Source of the DNA: CAYLJO01 sp964383905
Lineage (GTDB): Bacteria; Acidobacteriota; Blastocatellia; Pyrinomonadales; Pyrinomonadaceae
Direction: 5' to 3'
DNA length: 17,425 nt
Assembly: GCA_964383905.1 (NCBI GenBank)
Contig: CAYLJO010000126.1
Coordinates: 1 to 17,425 of the forward strand
Under the pieces are notes generated by a model that ran no database searches, was not told the DNA's origin, and saw only the letters and a program-made list of their open reading frames with translations. Positions 7,299 to 13,346 of the stretch are shown here, in pieces. Within the stretch, counting starts at the first letter, position 1; each line of letters opens with the position of its first letter. The translations under genes and the position numbers were made by a program.

Positions 7299-8054
7299 AT
7301 GCCAAGTCACGACGACAGCTCAACCCGTTCGTGGGAAACCATCGCCGAGGACTGGGTGGCCCACGCGGACAAGAACGATTATCGAAACTACTTTCTGCTT
7401 CCGTTGATGCTTCGGATGCTCGGCGACGTCCGGGGCCTGCGGATCCTGGATCTCGGATGCGGGGAGGGTGGCTACTCTCGCGAACTCGCCCGGCGAGGCG
7501 CGCAGGTCCTTGGGATCGATGGAAGCCCGCGGCTGATCGAGGTCGCGCGCCAACGGGCGCTCGCCGAAGGGCTCGACACTGAGTACGGTTGCGCGAATGC
7601 GAGTGCTCTGGACGCAGTCGCGACTGCATCGTTCCAACGGGTCGTAGCATCGATGAGCCTGATGGACGTCGAGGACTACGACGGTGCGGTGCGAGAGGCA
7701 CCCCGGGTGCTGGCTTCCGGTGGAGATTTGTTGATAAGCATTACGCATCCGTGCTTCTCGGCACCCGTGTCAGAGTGGGTGCGAGACGAAACCGGTCATC
7801 CACGGTTCTTCGCGGTTGACCGCTACTTCGAGCGCACAGCATGGGACAGCCTGATCACGCGAGAGTTCCGGGCGCCCGTTGTGCGCCGGCACCGGCCCCT
7901 TGAGGATTACATTGGCGCGCTGCTGGGGGCCGGCTTCGTACTTCGAGAGTTTCGGGAGCCGAGCGTCACCGAAGAAGACCTGAAGAAGTCCCAACGATTC
8001 GAGTACCTCAAGCGCATTCCATACTTCCTTTTTATGCGGTGGGAAAGACCCTAA
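7299..8054 (+). CDS. class I SAM-dependent methyltransferase
   Basis: The protein has 251 residues. Motif I is LRILDLGCGEGGYSRELARR (48-66, with the glycine-rich loop at 52-57) and the acidic residue ending the second strand is D74 in VLGIDGS. VVASMSLMDVEDYDGAVRE (115-133) is a motif IV/V region, and ASGGDLLISITHPC (139-152) is the post-motif strand. This is the UbiE/COQ5-like Methyltransf_11 fold; the C-terminal part (165-251) is probably substrate-specific. The substrate is unknown. The gene stands alone, divergent from the AI-2E transporter, with no evident Shine-Dalgarno sequence before its ATG. No partner gene hints at a pathway; an acquired accessory gene is possible. Confidence 0.88.
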   Translation: MPSHDDSSTRSWETIAEDWVAHADKNDYRNYFLLPLMLRMLGDVRGLRILDLGCGEGGYSRELARRGAQVLGIDGSPRLIEVARQRALAEGLDTEYGCANASALDAVATASFQRVVASMSLMDVEDYDGAVREAPRVLASGGDLLISITHPCFSAPVSEWVRDETGHPRFFAVDRYFERTAWDSLITREFRAPVVRRHRPLEDYIGALLGAGFVLREFREPSVTEEDLKKSQRFEYLKRIPYFLFMRWERP

Positions 8055-8294
8055 AGAACTGGGTCACTAGAGAGCACGACTTAACTATGTAAACCCGTGA
8101 TTCACCTGGGCTTATCCCTTCAATGTTGGCACCGCCCGCCGCATTTATCTTTCAGGTGACGCCACAATATGGCGTTCGATTCTTCATAGCTTCAACACCG
8201 GCCCTCAACTATACAGGCATTTGACTTGAGGCATGGCGGTTGCAGCCATAGGCCATGGGAAGCAATTACCAGCGGCAAAAGGAGCAAAAATTTT

Positions 8295-8798
8295 ATGAGA
8301 ATGTTTCCAGGTTTTCTTGGACCTGCCTTGACCTTGGCGCTTACGCTGGCGTTTGGATTTGCCAGCGCACAAGCGCAGTCGAATCGCGAAGCAGATAGTT
8401 ATTCTGACTCTACCGATTCGACAACCCGTGCGCGAACAACCCGCAACGCAGCGGAAACTGATCCGATGAGGATCCTACGCGCGGCGCGCACGATCTATAT
8501 TCAACCTAACGAGTATATTGACTCGAAATATCTGGAATACAAGCTTGGCAGGTATCCGGAGTTTCAGCAGTGGAAACTCGCCATTGTGAAGGACAGAGAA
8601 AAGGCCGACCTGGTGCTCGACGTGCACCGCACGAGGCTAAACAATATTTTCAGCATCGTCGAGCCCGCATCGAGCATTGTTGTCGTTAACGGAAAAGTCG
8701 TCGCAATTAATGAGGGGGTGGCCGCTGAGGAGATGTCTAAAGAGATCATCAAGCGTATGAAGGCTACGCGTGCGCTTCCCACAAGCGGGCCAGGATAA
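8295..8798 (+). CDS. secreted protein of unknown function
   Basis: The protein has 167 residues from ATG 8295, chosen because a strong AAAAGGAG lies ten bases upstream and a clear signal peptide follows. The signal peptide is a hydrophobic run at about 8-24 (GPALTLALTLAFGFA), with likely cleavage after SAQA near residue 27. A Ser/Thr/Arg/Asp-rich linker spans about 28-58. The mature C-terminal domain (about 60-160) begins ILRAARTIYIQPNEYIDSKY. It then has EKADLVLDV and IVVVNGKVVAINEGVAAEEM, a mixed alpha/beta pattern seen in uncharacterised exported proteins. I do not recognise a named family. The gene appears monocistronic; a weak dyad (CCTCAA/TTGAGG, about 8202-8230) lies upstream. Confidence 0.75.
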   Translation: MRMFPGFLGPALTLALTLAFGFASAQAQSNREADSYSDSTDSTTRARTTRNAAETDPMRILRAARTIYIQPNEYIDSKYLEYKLGRYPEFQQWKLAIVKDREKADLVLDVHRTRLNNIFSIVEPASSIVVVNGKVVAINEGVAAEEMSKEIIKRMKATRALPTSGPG

Positions 8799-8962
8799 GG
8801 AGCGTCGAAGCACAACTTCTTACGAAGAGGGTATTGAGATTAAAGTTTAGTGGTAGCAATTTTGTGAGAAATAATAGGCATCTAAAGATACCCGCTGCCC
8901 CACTAAACGTACATTGAGGTGATGTTTCTTGCGAGATAGATCTATAGAGAAGGACGCTATAA
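8799..8962. other. intergenic region after the secreted-protein gene, with an inverted repeat
   Basis: GTTTAGTGG (8845-8853) and CCACTAAAC (8901-8909) form a perfect 9-bp inverted repeat with a 47-base loop. No coding signal is seen. It adjoins the decayed region to the right. Confidence 0.35.
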
Positions 8963-9109
8963 TCAATCGGCACTGTAAATGTCGGTGCAAATCAATTCGT
9001 CGTTCGCTTTCCAGCTGGCGACGGGCGCGGCGTCGCGCAACCCTTCCGACACCACATCCGCATACTTCTTAGTTCTCGTTAAATGGTTGAGCCGGGTCGC
9101 GCTTTCTGA
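8963..9109 (-). pseudogene. possible coding remnant, unrecognised
   Basis: In a frame offset from the pckA fragment and overlapping its end, 48 codons read SESATRLNHLTRTKKYADVV... and end ...NDELICTDIYSAD and a stop. The composition looks protein-like, but there is no start codon or ribosome binding site. It could be the C-terminal end of a second broken gene or of a frameshifted fusion with the pckA fragment. It does not resemble the PckA C-terminus as I know it. Confidence 0.3.
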
Positions 9110-9284
9110 TCATAGGCGTTCTTCTATGCTCACGGGTGTCACCTATTAGCGCGCCATGATCGGAGAGGACACCTTCGTTGCGGCGCGCGATCTCTCTATA
9201 AAGTTCGGGCGTGTCGAGATTTCAGTAGACATCTGTGGCCCCGTTGATGCCGTAGTTATCCAGGGCATAACGTGTTCGCTTGCG
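9069..9284 (-). pseudogene. pckA: remnant of ATP-dependent phosphoenolpyruvate carboxykinase, N-terminal fragment
   Basis: Read leftward from about 9265, the frame gives LDNYGINGATDVY, a stop codon, then NLDTPELYREIARRNEGVLS and DHGALIGDTREH. This matches the order seen at the N-terminus of PckA (YGI..V..NL.TPALYE...RRGEG.L...GALVV.T..H). The expected TGRSPKDKFIVR substrate loop that should come next is garbled (RRTPMIRKRDP), and the frame closes at 9069. There is no P-loop or remainder of the enzyme anywhere near. The in-frame stop at about 9222-9224, the lost motif and the missing 450 residues show a dead gene. Functional PckA converts oxaloacetate and ATP to phosphoenolpyruvate, so an intact copy may exist elsewhere. 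Confidence 0.6.
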
Positions 9285-9389
9285 GCCCTTGTCCTACGTT
9301 ATTCGCTCTCTACGAATTGAGGCCATTGTTGCCCCGGCGCAGAGTGTTGAAAGGACAAAGACACTCGCGCGAACCATTTTGCGCTCGCT

Positions 9390-9635
9390 TTATCCGGCCT
9401 CCTGGTGTGCCTTGCGACGTTCGCGCGCCAGATCACGCAACGCGACGACAAGGTCGCGGGCGGCACGTTCGAGGCGGTCGGCGCACGCTTCAAGTTCCGT
9501 CGGGTCGCTGGTCGAACGCACAATAACTGCGGCCAGCGCCTCCTCTATCTGCGCTGTCAGCCGCCGGGCCTCTGTTTCTGTCTCCTGCTCGGCACGTGTC
9601 AATTGGGGGATCGAGATTTTTGGTTCCATACTCAC
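9390..9635 (-). CDS. small helical protein of unknown function
   Basis: The protein has 81 residues (79 if the ATG at 9629 is used instead of GTG at 9635). It is almost entirely predicted helix, rich in Ala, Glu and Arg, with heptad-like hydrophobic spacing, for example TEARRLTAQIEEALAAVIV and LEACADRLERAARDLVVALR. A two-helix hairpin or short coiled coil is likely. There are no membrane segments, signal peptide or cysteine motif. Third-position GC is high in this frame, and the opposite-strand ORFs show Arg/Ser-rich antisense composition, both favouring this frame. However, no Shine-Dalgarno sequence precedes either start, and it sits beside decayed genes, so it may be a relic. I do not recognise a family. 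Confidence 0.45.
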   Translation of the reverse strand: MSMEPKISIPQLTRAEQETETEARRLTAQIEEALAAVIVRSTSDPTELEACADRLERAARDLVVALRDLARERRKAHQEAG

Positions 9636-9850
9636 GAAATGTAAAAAGGAAGATGTGGAGCGTAAATATCTAGGTCACTGCGTCGGGCGGTCAAAGAGTG
9701 TTTGTCGGGAGGTGCTAGCCATGTTTCTAAAGATACAATAATTTCTCATCACCGTATACAGTCTGACATTAGCAGGGGTTCTGAATCAAGTCTTAGCGAA
9801 CATCTGAGAAGCCGAAGAGTAAAAGACCAGTGTAAAAAGGCCATAAAATT

Positions 9851-9862
9851 CCTTTTGCCTTT
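9851..9862 (-). repeat. short polypurine repeat unit
   Basis: CCTTTTGCCTTT (AAAGGCAAAAGG on the minus strand) lies just upstream of the transglutaminase-like gene and shares the core word of the 10541 and 10651 units. Confidence 0.35.
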
Positions 9863-9886
9863 CGTGCGCCGCTTCTGGTATTAGCT

Positions 9887-10540
9887 GTGGCGATGAGCAG
9901 TGTGCCGGATAAGAGGGCTTTCACAGCCGGAGAGTGGAAACTGATCGAGGCGCATCGCACGCCAGCGCAGGTGCAGCGTCTCCTGAGCTCGATGACATAT
10001 AACTGGGAGCGCGAAGGCCCAACCCTGCGTTCGTTTCGTGAAGTGATGCGCCGCGGCAGGGCACACTGTCTTGAAGCGGCGCTCGCGGCAGCGGTCATAC
10101 TGGAGCAGCACGGCTACCCTCCGCTCCTGATGAGCCTCGAATCACAAGATAAGCTCGATCACGTGATCTTCGTTTTTCAAAAGCGCGGGTTGTGGGGTGC
10201 GGTGGCCCGCTCGCGCGACTTGGGCCTGCACGGCCGCAAGCCCGTATTTCGCAATCTCCGTCAACTCGCGTGGAGCTATTTTGATCCTTATATTGACTAC
10301 ACCGCCCGGATTACAGGCTATGGTGTGGCGACTCTTTACGCGCTGGGAAATTATGACTGGCGATTTTCGCCGAGGAATATCTGGAAGGTCGAAAATTACC
10401 TGCGCGAGCTACCGCACCATGAAATACGCTCTTCGGATAGAAGATACGAGCAGTTTCTCGCGCGCTTCAAAGAGTTCAAAAAACAGTATCCTAAAAAAGA
10501 CCCTGACTATTTCGCCAACCGCGACCGCTGGATGATCTGA
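9887..10540 (+). CDS. transglutaminase-like (papain-fold) protein, uncharacterised
   Basis: The protein has 217 residues, soluble, with no signal peptide. Three conserved-looking positions fit a Cys-His-Asp triad of the transglutaminase/papain-like fold. C61 is in GRAHCLEAALAAAVIL, at the start of a hydrophobic helix. H92 is in KLDHVIFVFQ, opening a strand. D111 is in ARSRDLGLHGR. The C-terminal third is Lys/Arg/Tyr-rich (ARFKEFKKQYPKKDPDYF). Substrate and reaction (protease, amidase or transglutaminase) cannot be inferred. The start is uncertain: GTG 9887 or ATG 9893 (MSSVP), neither with a good Shine-Dalgarno sequence. The gene is convergent with the EamA gene and ends at a polypurine repeat. 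Confidence 0.75.
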   Translation: MAMSSVPDKRAFTAGEWKLIEAHRTPAQVQRLLSSMTYNWEREGPTLRSFREVMRRGRAHCLEAALAAAVILEQHGYPPLLMSLESQDKLDHVIFVFQKRGLWGAVARSRDLGLHGRKPVFRNLRQLAWSYFDPYIDYTARITGYGVATLYALGNYDWRFSPRNIWKVENYLRELPHHEIRSSDRRYEQFLARFKEFKKQYPKKDPDYFANRDRWMI

Positions 10541-10678
10541 AGAGGCAAAAGGTAAAAGTGAGGATGATGGATATTCGGGAGCTAATGCGCCTTATCGGCA
10601 CGATCATAGTTTCAGCTAAAAGCGAAGGTCAACACCGTTCCCAGATCTACTTTTGCCTTTTACCTTTTGCCCTCTTTA
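10541..10678. repeat. inverted pair of polypurine repeats at convergent gene ends
   Basis: Left arm AGAGGCAAAAGGTAAAAG (10541-10558) pairs with CTTTTACCTTTTGCCCTCT (10657-10675) over 18 bp with one bulged C. The left arm begins immediately after the transglutaminase-like stop. The right arm is inside the EamA gene and encodes its last residues (KRAKGKRQK). No classic T-run; it could still slow convergent transcription. The arms match the unit at 2900-2926. Confidence 0.6.
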
Positions 10679-11546
10679 GCGTGTGCAATGCGACGGCGCC
10701 GATGATGATTGCTCCTCCCACGAGCGCCCAGCGTGAAGGACGCTCGCGGAGAAATAAGAAGACCCAGAATGGGTTCAGCACCGGCTCGATATAACCGACG
10801 ATGCCGGCATCGAGCGATCTTACCCCGCGCGCCATGCCGAGTGTAAAGAGCGTATACGCCAGACCTATCTGAACAACGCCAAGATAAAGGACGATGGCCG
10901 CATCCCACGCACTCATGTGTGGAATGGCCTTAAGGCCCGCCGGCGCCGTCAAAAGGACGACGAGCAGGTTGCCATAGATAACGGAGGAGGCGCGATTGAC
11001 CTCCTGCGAGCACGAGTGGCGTAAAAGGAGAAAGTAAAAGGCGAAGCAGAGGCCCGACGCGAGCGCCAGCAAGTTGCCGCTGACATCCTCCGGGCGAAGC
11101 TTCCCGATAAAGAAGAGCGACATCCCGACAACGCAGAACGTGACGGTGAAGAGGTCGCCTAAGCGAAACTTCTCTTTATAGAGCAGTGGCTCAAAAATCA
11201 GTACGTAGACCGGGGCCGTGTATTGCAGAAAGATGGCATTAGCCGCCGTAGTGCGCTTGGTCGCAATAACGAAGAGCAGTAGGAGCGCCGCATAAAGCAG
11301 TGAGGCGAGGGCCGTGATGCGATTAAAGCCAAATCCCTCGCGGTGCGTAAAAAGCGCGACGGTCGCCGCCGCCAGTAGCGAGCGCCCAAATGAGAGCTCA
11401 AGCGCCGAGAGCGTTGTCCACTTGATGAAAAGACCGCCCGTGCTCCACAGCAGCGCCGCCGCAACAACGAGAAAGAGCGGCGACGTACCGTTCTCTGCGG
11501 GGCGTGAATTTGCGGCCGGATATCTCGATAATGTGGCCTTCAGCAA
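10647..11546 (-). CDS. DMT superfamily transporter, EamA family
   Basis: The protein has 299 residues with about ten hydrophobic segments, arranged as two EamA repeats. Repeat one begins FLVVAAALLWSTGGLFIKWT (25-44), with the family's W-S-x-x-x-x-x-K pattern. Repeat two begins NLLALASGLCFAFYFLLLRH. The segment YIEPVLNPFWVFLFLRERPS near 258-277 is the characteristic last-but-one helix (EP...P..a.l.l.E). Such proteins export or import small metabolites; the substrate is not predictable. The start is TTG, 11 bases after the stop of the upstream ferredoxin-domain gene, with only a weak GAAAGAA before it, so translation is probably coupled. The C-terminal RAKGKRQK tail is encoded by a polypurine repeat and is unlikely to be ancestral. 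Confidence 0.9.
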   Translation of the reverse strand: MLKATLSRYPAANSRPAENGTSPLFLVVAAALLWSTGGLFIKWTTLSALELSFGRSLLAAATVALFTHREGFGFNRITALASLLYAALLLLFVIATKRTTAANAIFLQYTAPVYVLIFEPLLYKEKFRLGDLFTVTFCVVGMSLFFIGKLRPEDVSGNLLALASGLCFAFYFLLLRHSCSQEVNRASSVIYGNLLVVLLTAPAGLKAIPHMSAWDAAIVLYLGVVQIGLAYTLFTLGMARGVRSLDAGIVGYIEPVLNPFWVFLFLRERPSRWALVGGAIIIGAVALHTLKRAKGKRQK

Positions 11547-11557
11547 TTATGATTCTT

Positions 11558-12553
11558 TCAGCGCTCTGGCGCCTGTTCCTTTCGGACGCGCAGGAACTTG
11601 CCGAAGACACCATTCCAGGGCGGGATGACGATTGCTACGGCGCCGGTGGCCTGCGCCTGACACGCCAGACGAATCAGCGGCTTCGGCTCGCTCGTGTCTA
11701 TGTAGCCGAACTCTTTGATCCTTTTCCCTTCGCGCGCGCAGACATCGGAGAGTTTTTCAGCGCCACCCAGCACCCCCACCCAGCACGTGCCGCAAGCGGC
11801 AGAGCGACACTCCACCGGGATTGGCCCTTCTATACGGCGCGGGTCTATTGCCTTCCAATCGCGGGAACGGTCATTGGCCGCGCCCCACGCGAGGTCTTGC
11901 ATGTGATTCAGCTTGTATTTTGCGCCGTCGTCGTTCTCGTCAAAGGTCACCGTCCAGCGCTTATCTACTGTCTTGAGGAAGCCGAAGAGCCCCTGGCTAT
12001 CGTCGCGCGCACGCTCTTTTAAGATCTGTTCCGGCGACCTGCGCGCATGTCTGGCGTCGATGCTAACCGTGCCTGGCGAAGCTTGGAACGCCTCAATACC
12101 CACATGCTGTAAGGTCATAAACGCGACCGCTGTGATCCCCACGAGCAGCGATTCTTTAACGTTTGTCTGCGCCGCGACGCGCCCGGCGACCTCGCGTATC
12201 TGAGACGCAAGATCCTTATTCGCGGGCGACTCGCCGGAAATGGCATGCTCGGTCACACCTTTTTTCGCCTCCGGCCAGTAGCGGTGACCGTAGAGAAACT
12301 TGTGGGAAGAGTCGACCTGTTCTTTCAGGTAATAATTACCTTGCAGCAGCAATTCCTTCGCCATCTGCTCAGGGTTTTCAGCCCCTTCCAGCGCGTGTAA
12401 AAGCGCCAACGGGTAGAACCGAAACCAGATGCGGGTGGCTGTTTTATCCACCTCATGAATGTATGGCAAGAGTGAAGCGATGATCATTGACCACGCCTCA
12501 TCGTCATGTTGATTTAGGAAGATTTGAAAAGAAGGTTCGGCGATTGCATCCAT
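11558..12553 (-). CDS. uncharacterised protein with C-terminal [2Fe-2S] ferredoxin-like domain
   Basis: The protein has 331 residues. The last third (about 195-325) is a plant-type ferredoxin fold: IPVECRSAACGTCWVGVLGG gives C249, C254 and C257 (Cx4Cx2C), and IRLACQ gives C298. These four should bind one [2Fe-2S] cluster; C272 is extra. IPPWNGVFG closes the domain. The first 190 residues have no family I recognise: helical, soluble, with FYPLALLHALEGAENPEQMA and a charged YGHRYWPEAKKG patch, and possibly one hydrophobic helix around 134-148 (ESLLVGITAVAFMTL). The ATG start has GAGG at good spacing. It is the first gene of a two-gene leftward unit with the EamA transporter. An electron-transfer role is inferred from the cluster only. 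Confidence 0.8.
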   Translation of the reverse strand: MDAIAEPSFQIFLNQHDDEAWSMIIASLLPYIHEVDKTATRIWFRFYPLALLHALEGAENPEQMAKELLLQGNYYLKEQVDSSHKFLYGHRYWPEAKKGVTEHAISGESPANKDLASQIREVAGRVAAQTNVKESLLVGITAVAFMTLQHVGIEAFQASPGTVSIDARHARRSPEQILKERARDDSQGLFGFLKTVDKRWTVTFDENDDGAKYKLNHMQDLAWGAANDRSRDWKAIDPRRIEGPIPVECRSAACGTCWVGVLGGAEKLSDVCAREGKRIKEFGYIDTSEPKPLIRLACQAQATGAVAIVIPPWNGVFGKFLRVRKEQAPER

Positions 12554-13088
12554 AACAGCCTCGACGAATACTATTAATGAAAACCAAGCACTTTAGCATC
12601 ATCCGCCGCCGCGCTCAAATCGCCGGGGGTGCGCTTTATTACTTGTTAAAAGACTTTTGCCATCCGGATGCGTATTGCGATCTGCTTCTACTATAGGGAG
12701 GTAGCGATTGCGGGGCCTGACTGGGCGCTAAGAGGATAAGAAAGTTCGCGGTGGGTAGAGGGGACTACCCACCTGCTCGGCAGGAACCCCAAGGAATGGG
12801 CGCTCCAATGCAAACGAGGTATATAGATACAAATCATGAATCAGGTGGTGATTCCAGCCCGGCAACACAGTATGGCAGCGCTACCGAGAGTCCCGAATCG
12901 CATTTGGAGGCTGAAGGCACTACCGGGATGGGCGATTAAGTTTCGTAAGCGGCGGACACCCGCACCTGTCCACCGCACAATATCTTTACTGCTCTCTCCT
13001 TCAATAAAGACATTGCGCTACAAACAGATTCTCAATCGCATACTAATTCCAGCAACACAAACTATTTACCACCAGCAGAGGGTAACAA
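12554..13088. other. long intergenic region between ferredoxin-domain gene and his operon
   Basis: About 535 bases are without a credible gene. A 9-bp perfect hairpin, GGTGGGTAG (12750-12758) / CTACCCACC (12765-12773), has loop AGGGGA and no T-run. Short rightward ORFs at 12751-12939 and 12836-13117 have no ribosome binding site or recognisable protein, and the second runs through the his promoter. The promoter of the leftward ferredoxin-domain gene is presumably at the left end but was not identified. Confidence 0.5.
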
Positions 13089-13118
13089 TTGACAAAGAGG
13101 GGAAGGGTCGGGTATAAA
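13089..13118 (+). promoter_or_regulatory. sigma70-type promoter of the his operon
   Basis: The -35 is TTGACA (13089-13094), a perfect consensus match. An 18-base spacer separates it from the -10 TATAAA (13113-13118, five of six). Transcription would start near 13125, about 25 bases before the leader ORF. It is the clearest promoter in the window and lies correctly for the attenuator. Confidence 0.8.
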
Positions 13119-13149
13119 AAATTACTCTGGCGCGAGCGCGGCTAACAAA

Positions 13150-13242
13150 ATGGACTCGAAGAGAACTCATCGCAATGCACGTCATCACGGCAATCACCAT
13201 TGCCATGACGGCAGAGCGTCGGCGATGATCTTTCGTGGGTGA
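13150..13242 (+). CDS. hisL: his operon leader peptide with His-rich control codons
   Basis: This is an ORF of 30 codons with ATG start and TGA stop. Codons 7, 12, 13, 16, 17 and 19 are His (RHHGNHHCHD core), six His in 13 codons, compared with a few percent in ordinary proteins. It begins about 25 bases after the predicted transcription start and ends 27 bases before the terminator hairpin of the his operon. This is the defining layout of a ribosome-stalling leader, as in enterobacterial hisL, though the His codons here are interspersed rather than a run of seven. The Shine-Dalgarno sequence is poor (only GAGCG-like purines upstream). The product is probably of no importance; translation of the His codons is the sensor. 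Confidence 0.82.
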   Translation: MDSKRTHRNARHHGNHHCHDGRASAMIFRG

Positions 13243-13287
13243 AGCCAGAGCGCACGATCAGTATTCGCAGAAAACGCGTCGCCGGTG
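13168..13287 (+). promoter_or_regulatory. his leader alternative RNA structures (attenuator segments 1-3)
   Basis: Segment 2, CGTCGGCGATG (13217-13227), can pair with CGTCGCCGGTG (13277-13287) over 11 contiguous pairs, three of them wobble. This would occupy the left arm of the terminator and act as antiterminator. Segment 2 can instead pair through GCGATG (13222-13227) with CATCGC (13168-13173), which contains the first His codon. That structure encloses a strong hairpin, CGTCAT..GGCAAT/ATTGCCATGACG (13180-13210), over the other His codons. A ribosome stalled early in the His codons would free segment 2, while one reaching the stop at 13240 would mask it. Confidence 0.7.
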
Positions 13288-13317
13288 ATGCAAGCATTCG
13301 GCGACGCGTTTTCTTTC
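13269..13317 (+). terminator. his operon attenuator terminator
   Basis: The left arm AGAAAACGCGTCGCCG (13269-13284) and right arm 13299-13314 form a perfect 16-bp stem. The 14-base loop can fold further through ATGC-AA-GCAT. The 3' side ends TTTTCTTTC, giving the U-rich tract of an intrinsic terminator. It lies 30 bases before the hisD start, so it must be bypassed for his expression. Confidence 0.9.
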
Positions 13318-13346
13318 AGCCATAGGATCAGCGGAGGAAGGCCGGA

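Noticed and set aside
7083..8176. Integron gene cassette idea for the methyltransferase gene
   Set aside because: No matching attC core sites (GTTRRRY and its partner) were found around the gene.
8158..8176. Small hairpin ACGCCA-caata-TGGCGT after the methyltransferase gene as a terminator
   Set aside because: Only a 6-bp stem, over 100 bases after the stop codon and without a T-run.
8881..9736. Direct repeat TCTAAAGATAC at 8881-8891 and 9726-9736, with nearby TGAGAAAT words in opposite orientation, flanking the decayed region
   Set aside because: An 11-base match is expected many times by chance in 17 kb and there is no transposase; not enough to call an insertion element.
9280..9741. 153-aa rightward ORF
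   Set aside because: Arg/Ser-rich composition typical of antisense reading; it overlaps the better-composed leftward 81-aa frame and the pckA relic.
12750..12773. Hairpin GGTGGGTAG/CTACCCACC as a terminator or small RNA
   Set aside because: There is no gene ending nearby on the plus strand, no T-run and no promoter evidence; noted only as an isolated dyad.
12836..13117. 93-aa rightward ORF in the long intergenic region before the his operon
   Set aside because: No Shine-Dalgarno sequence, no recognised domain, and it runs through the his promoter.
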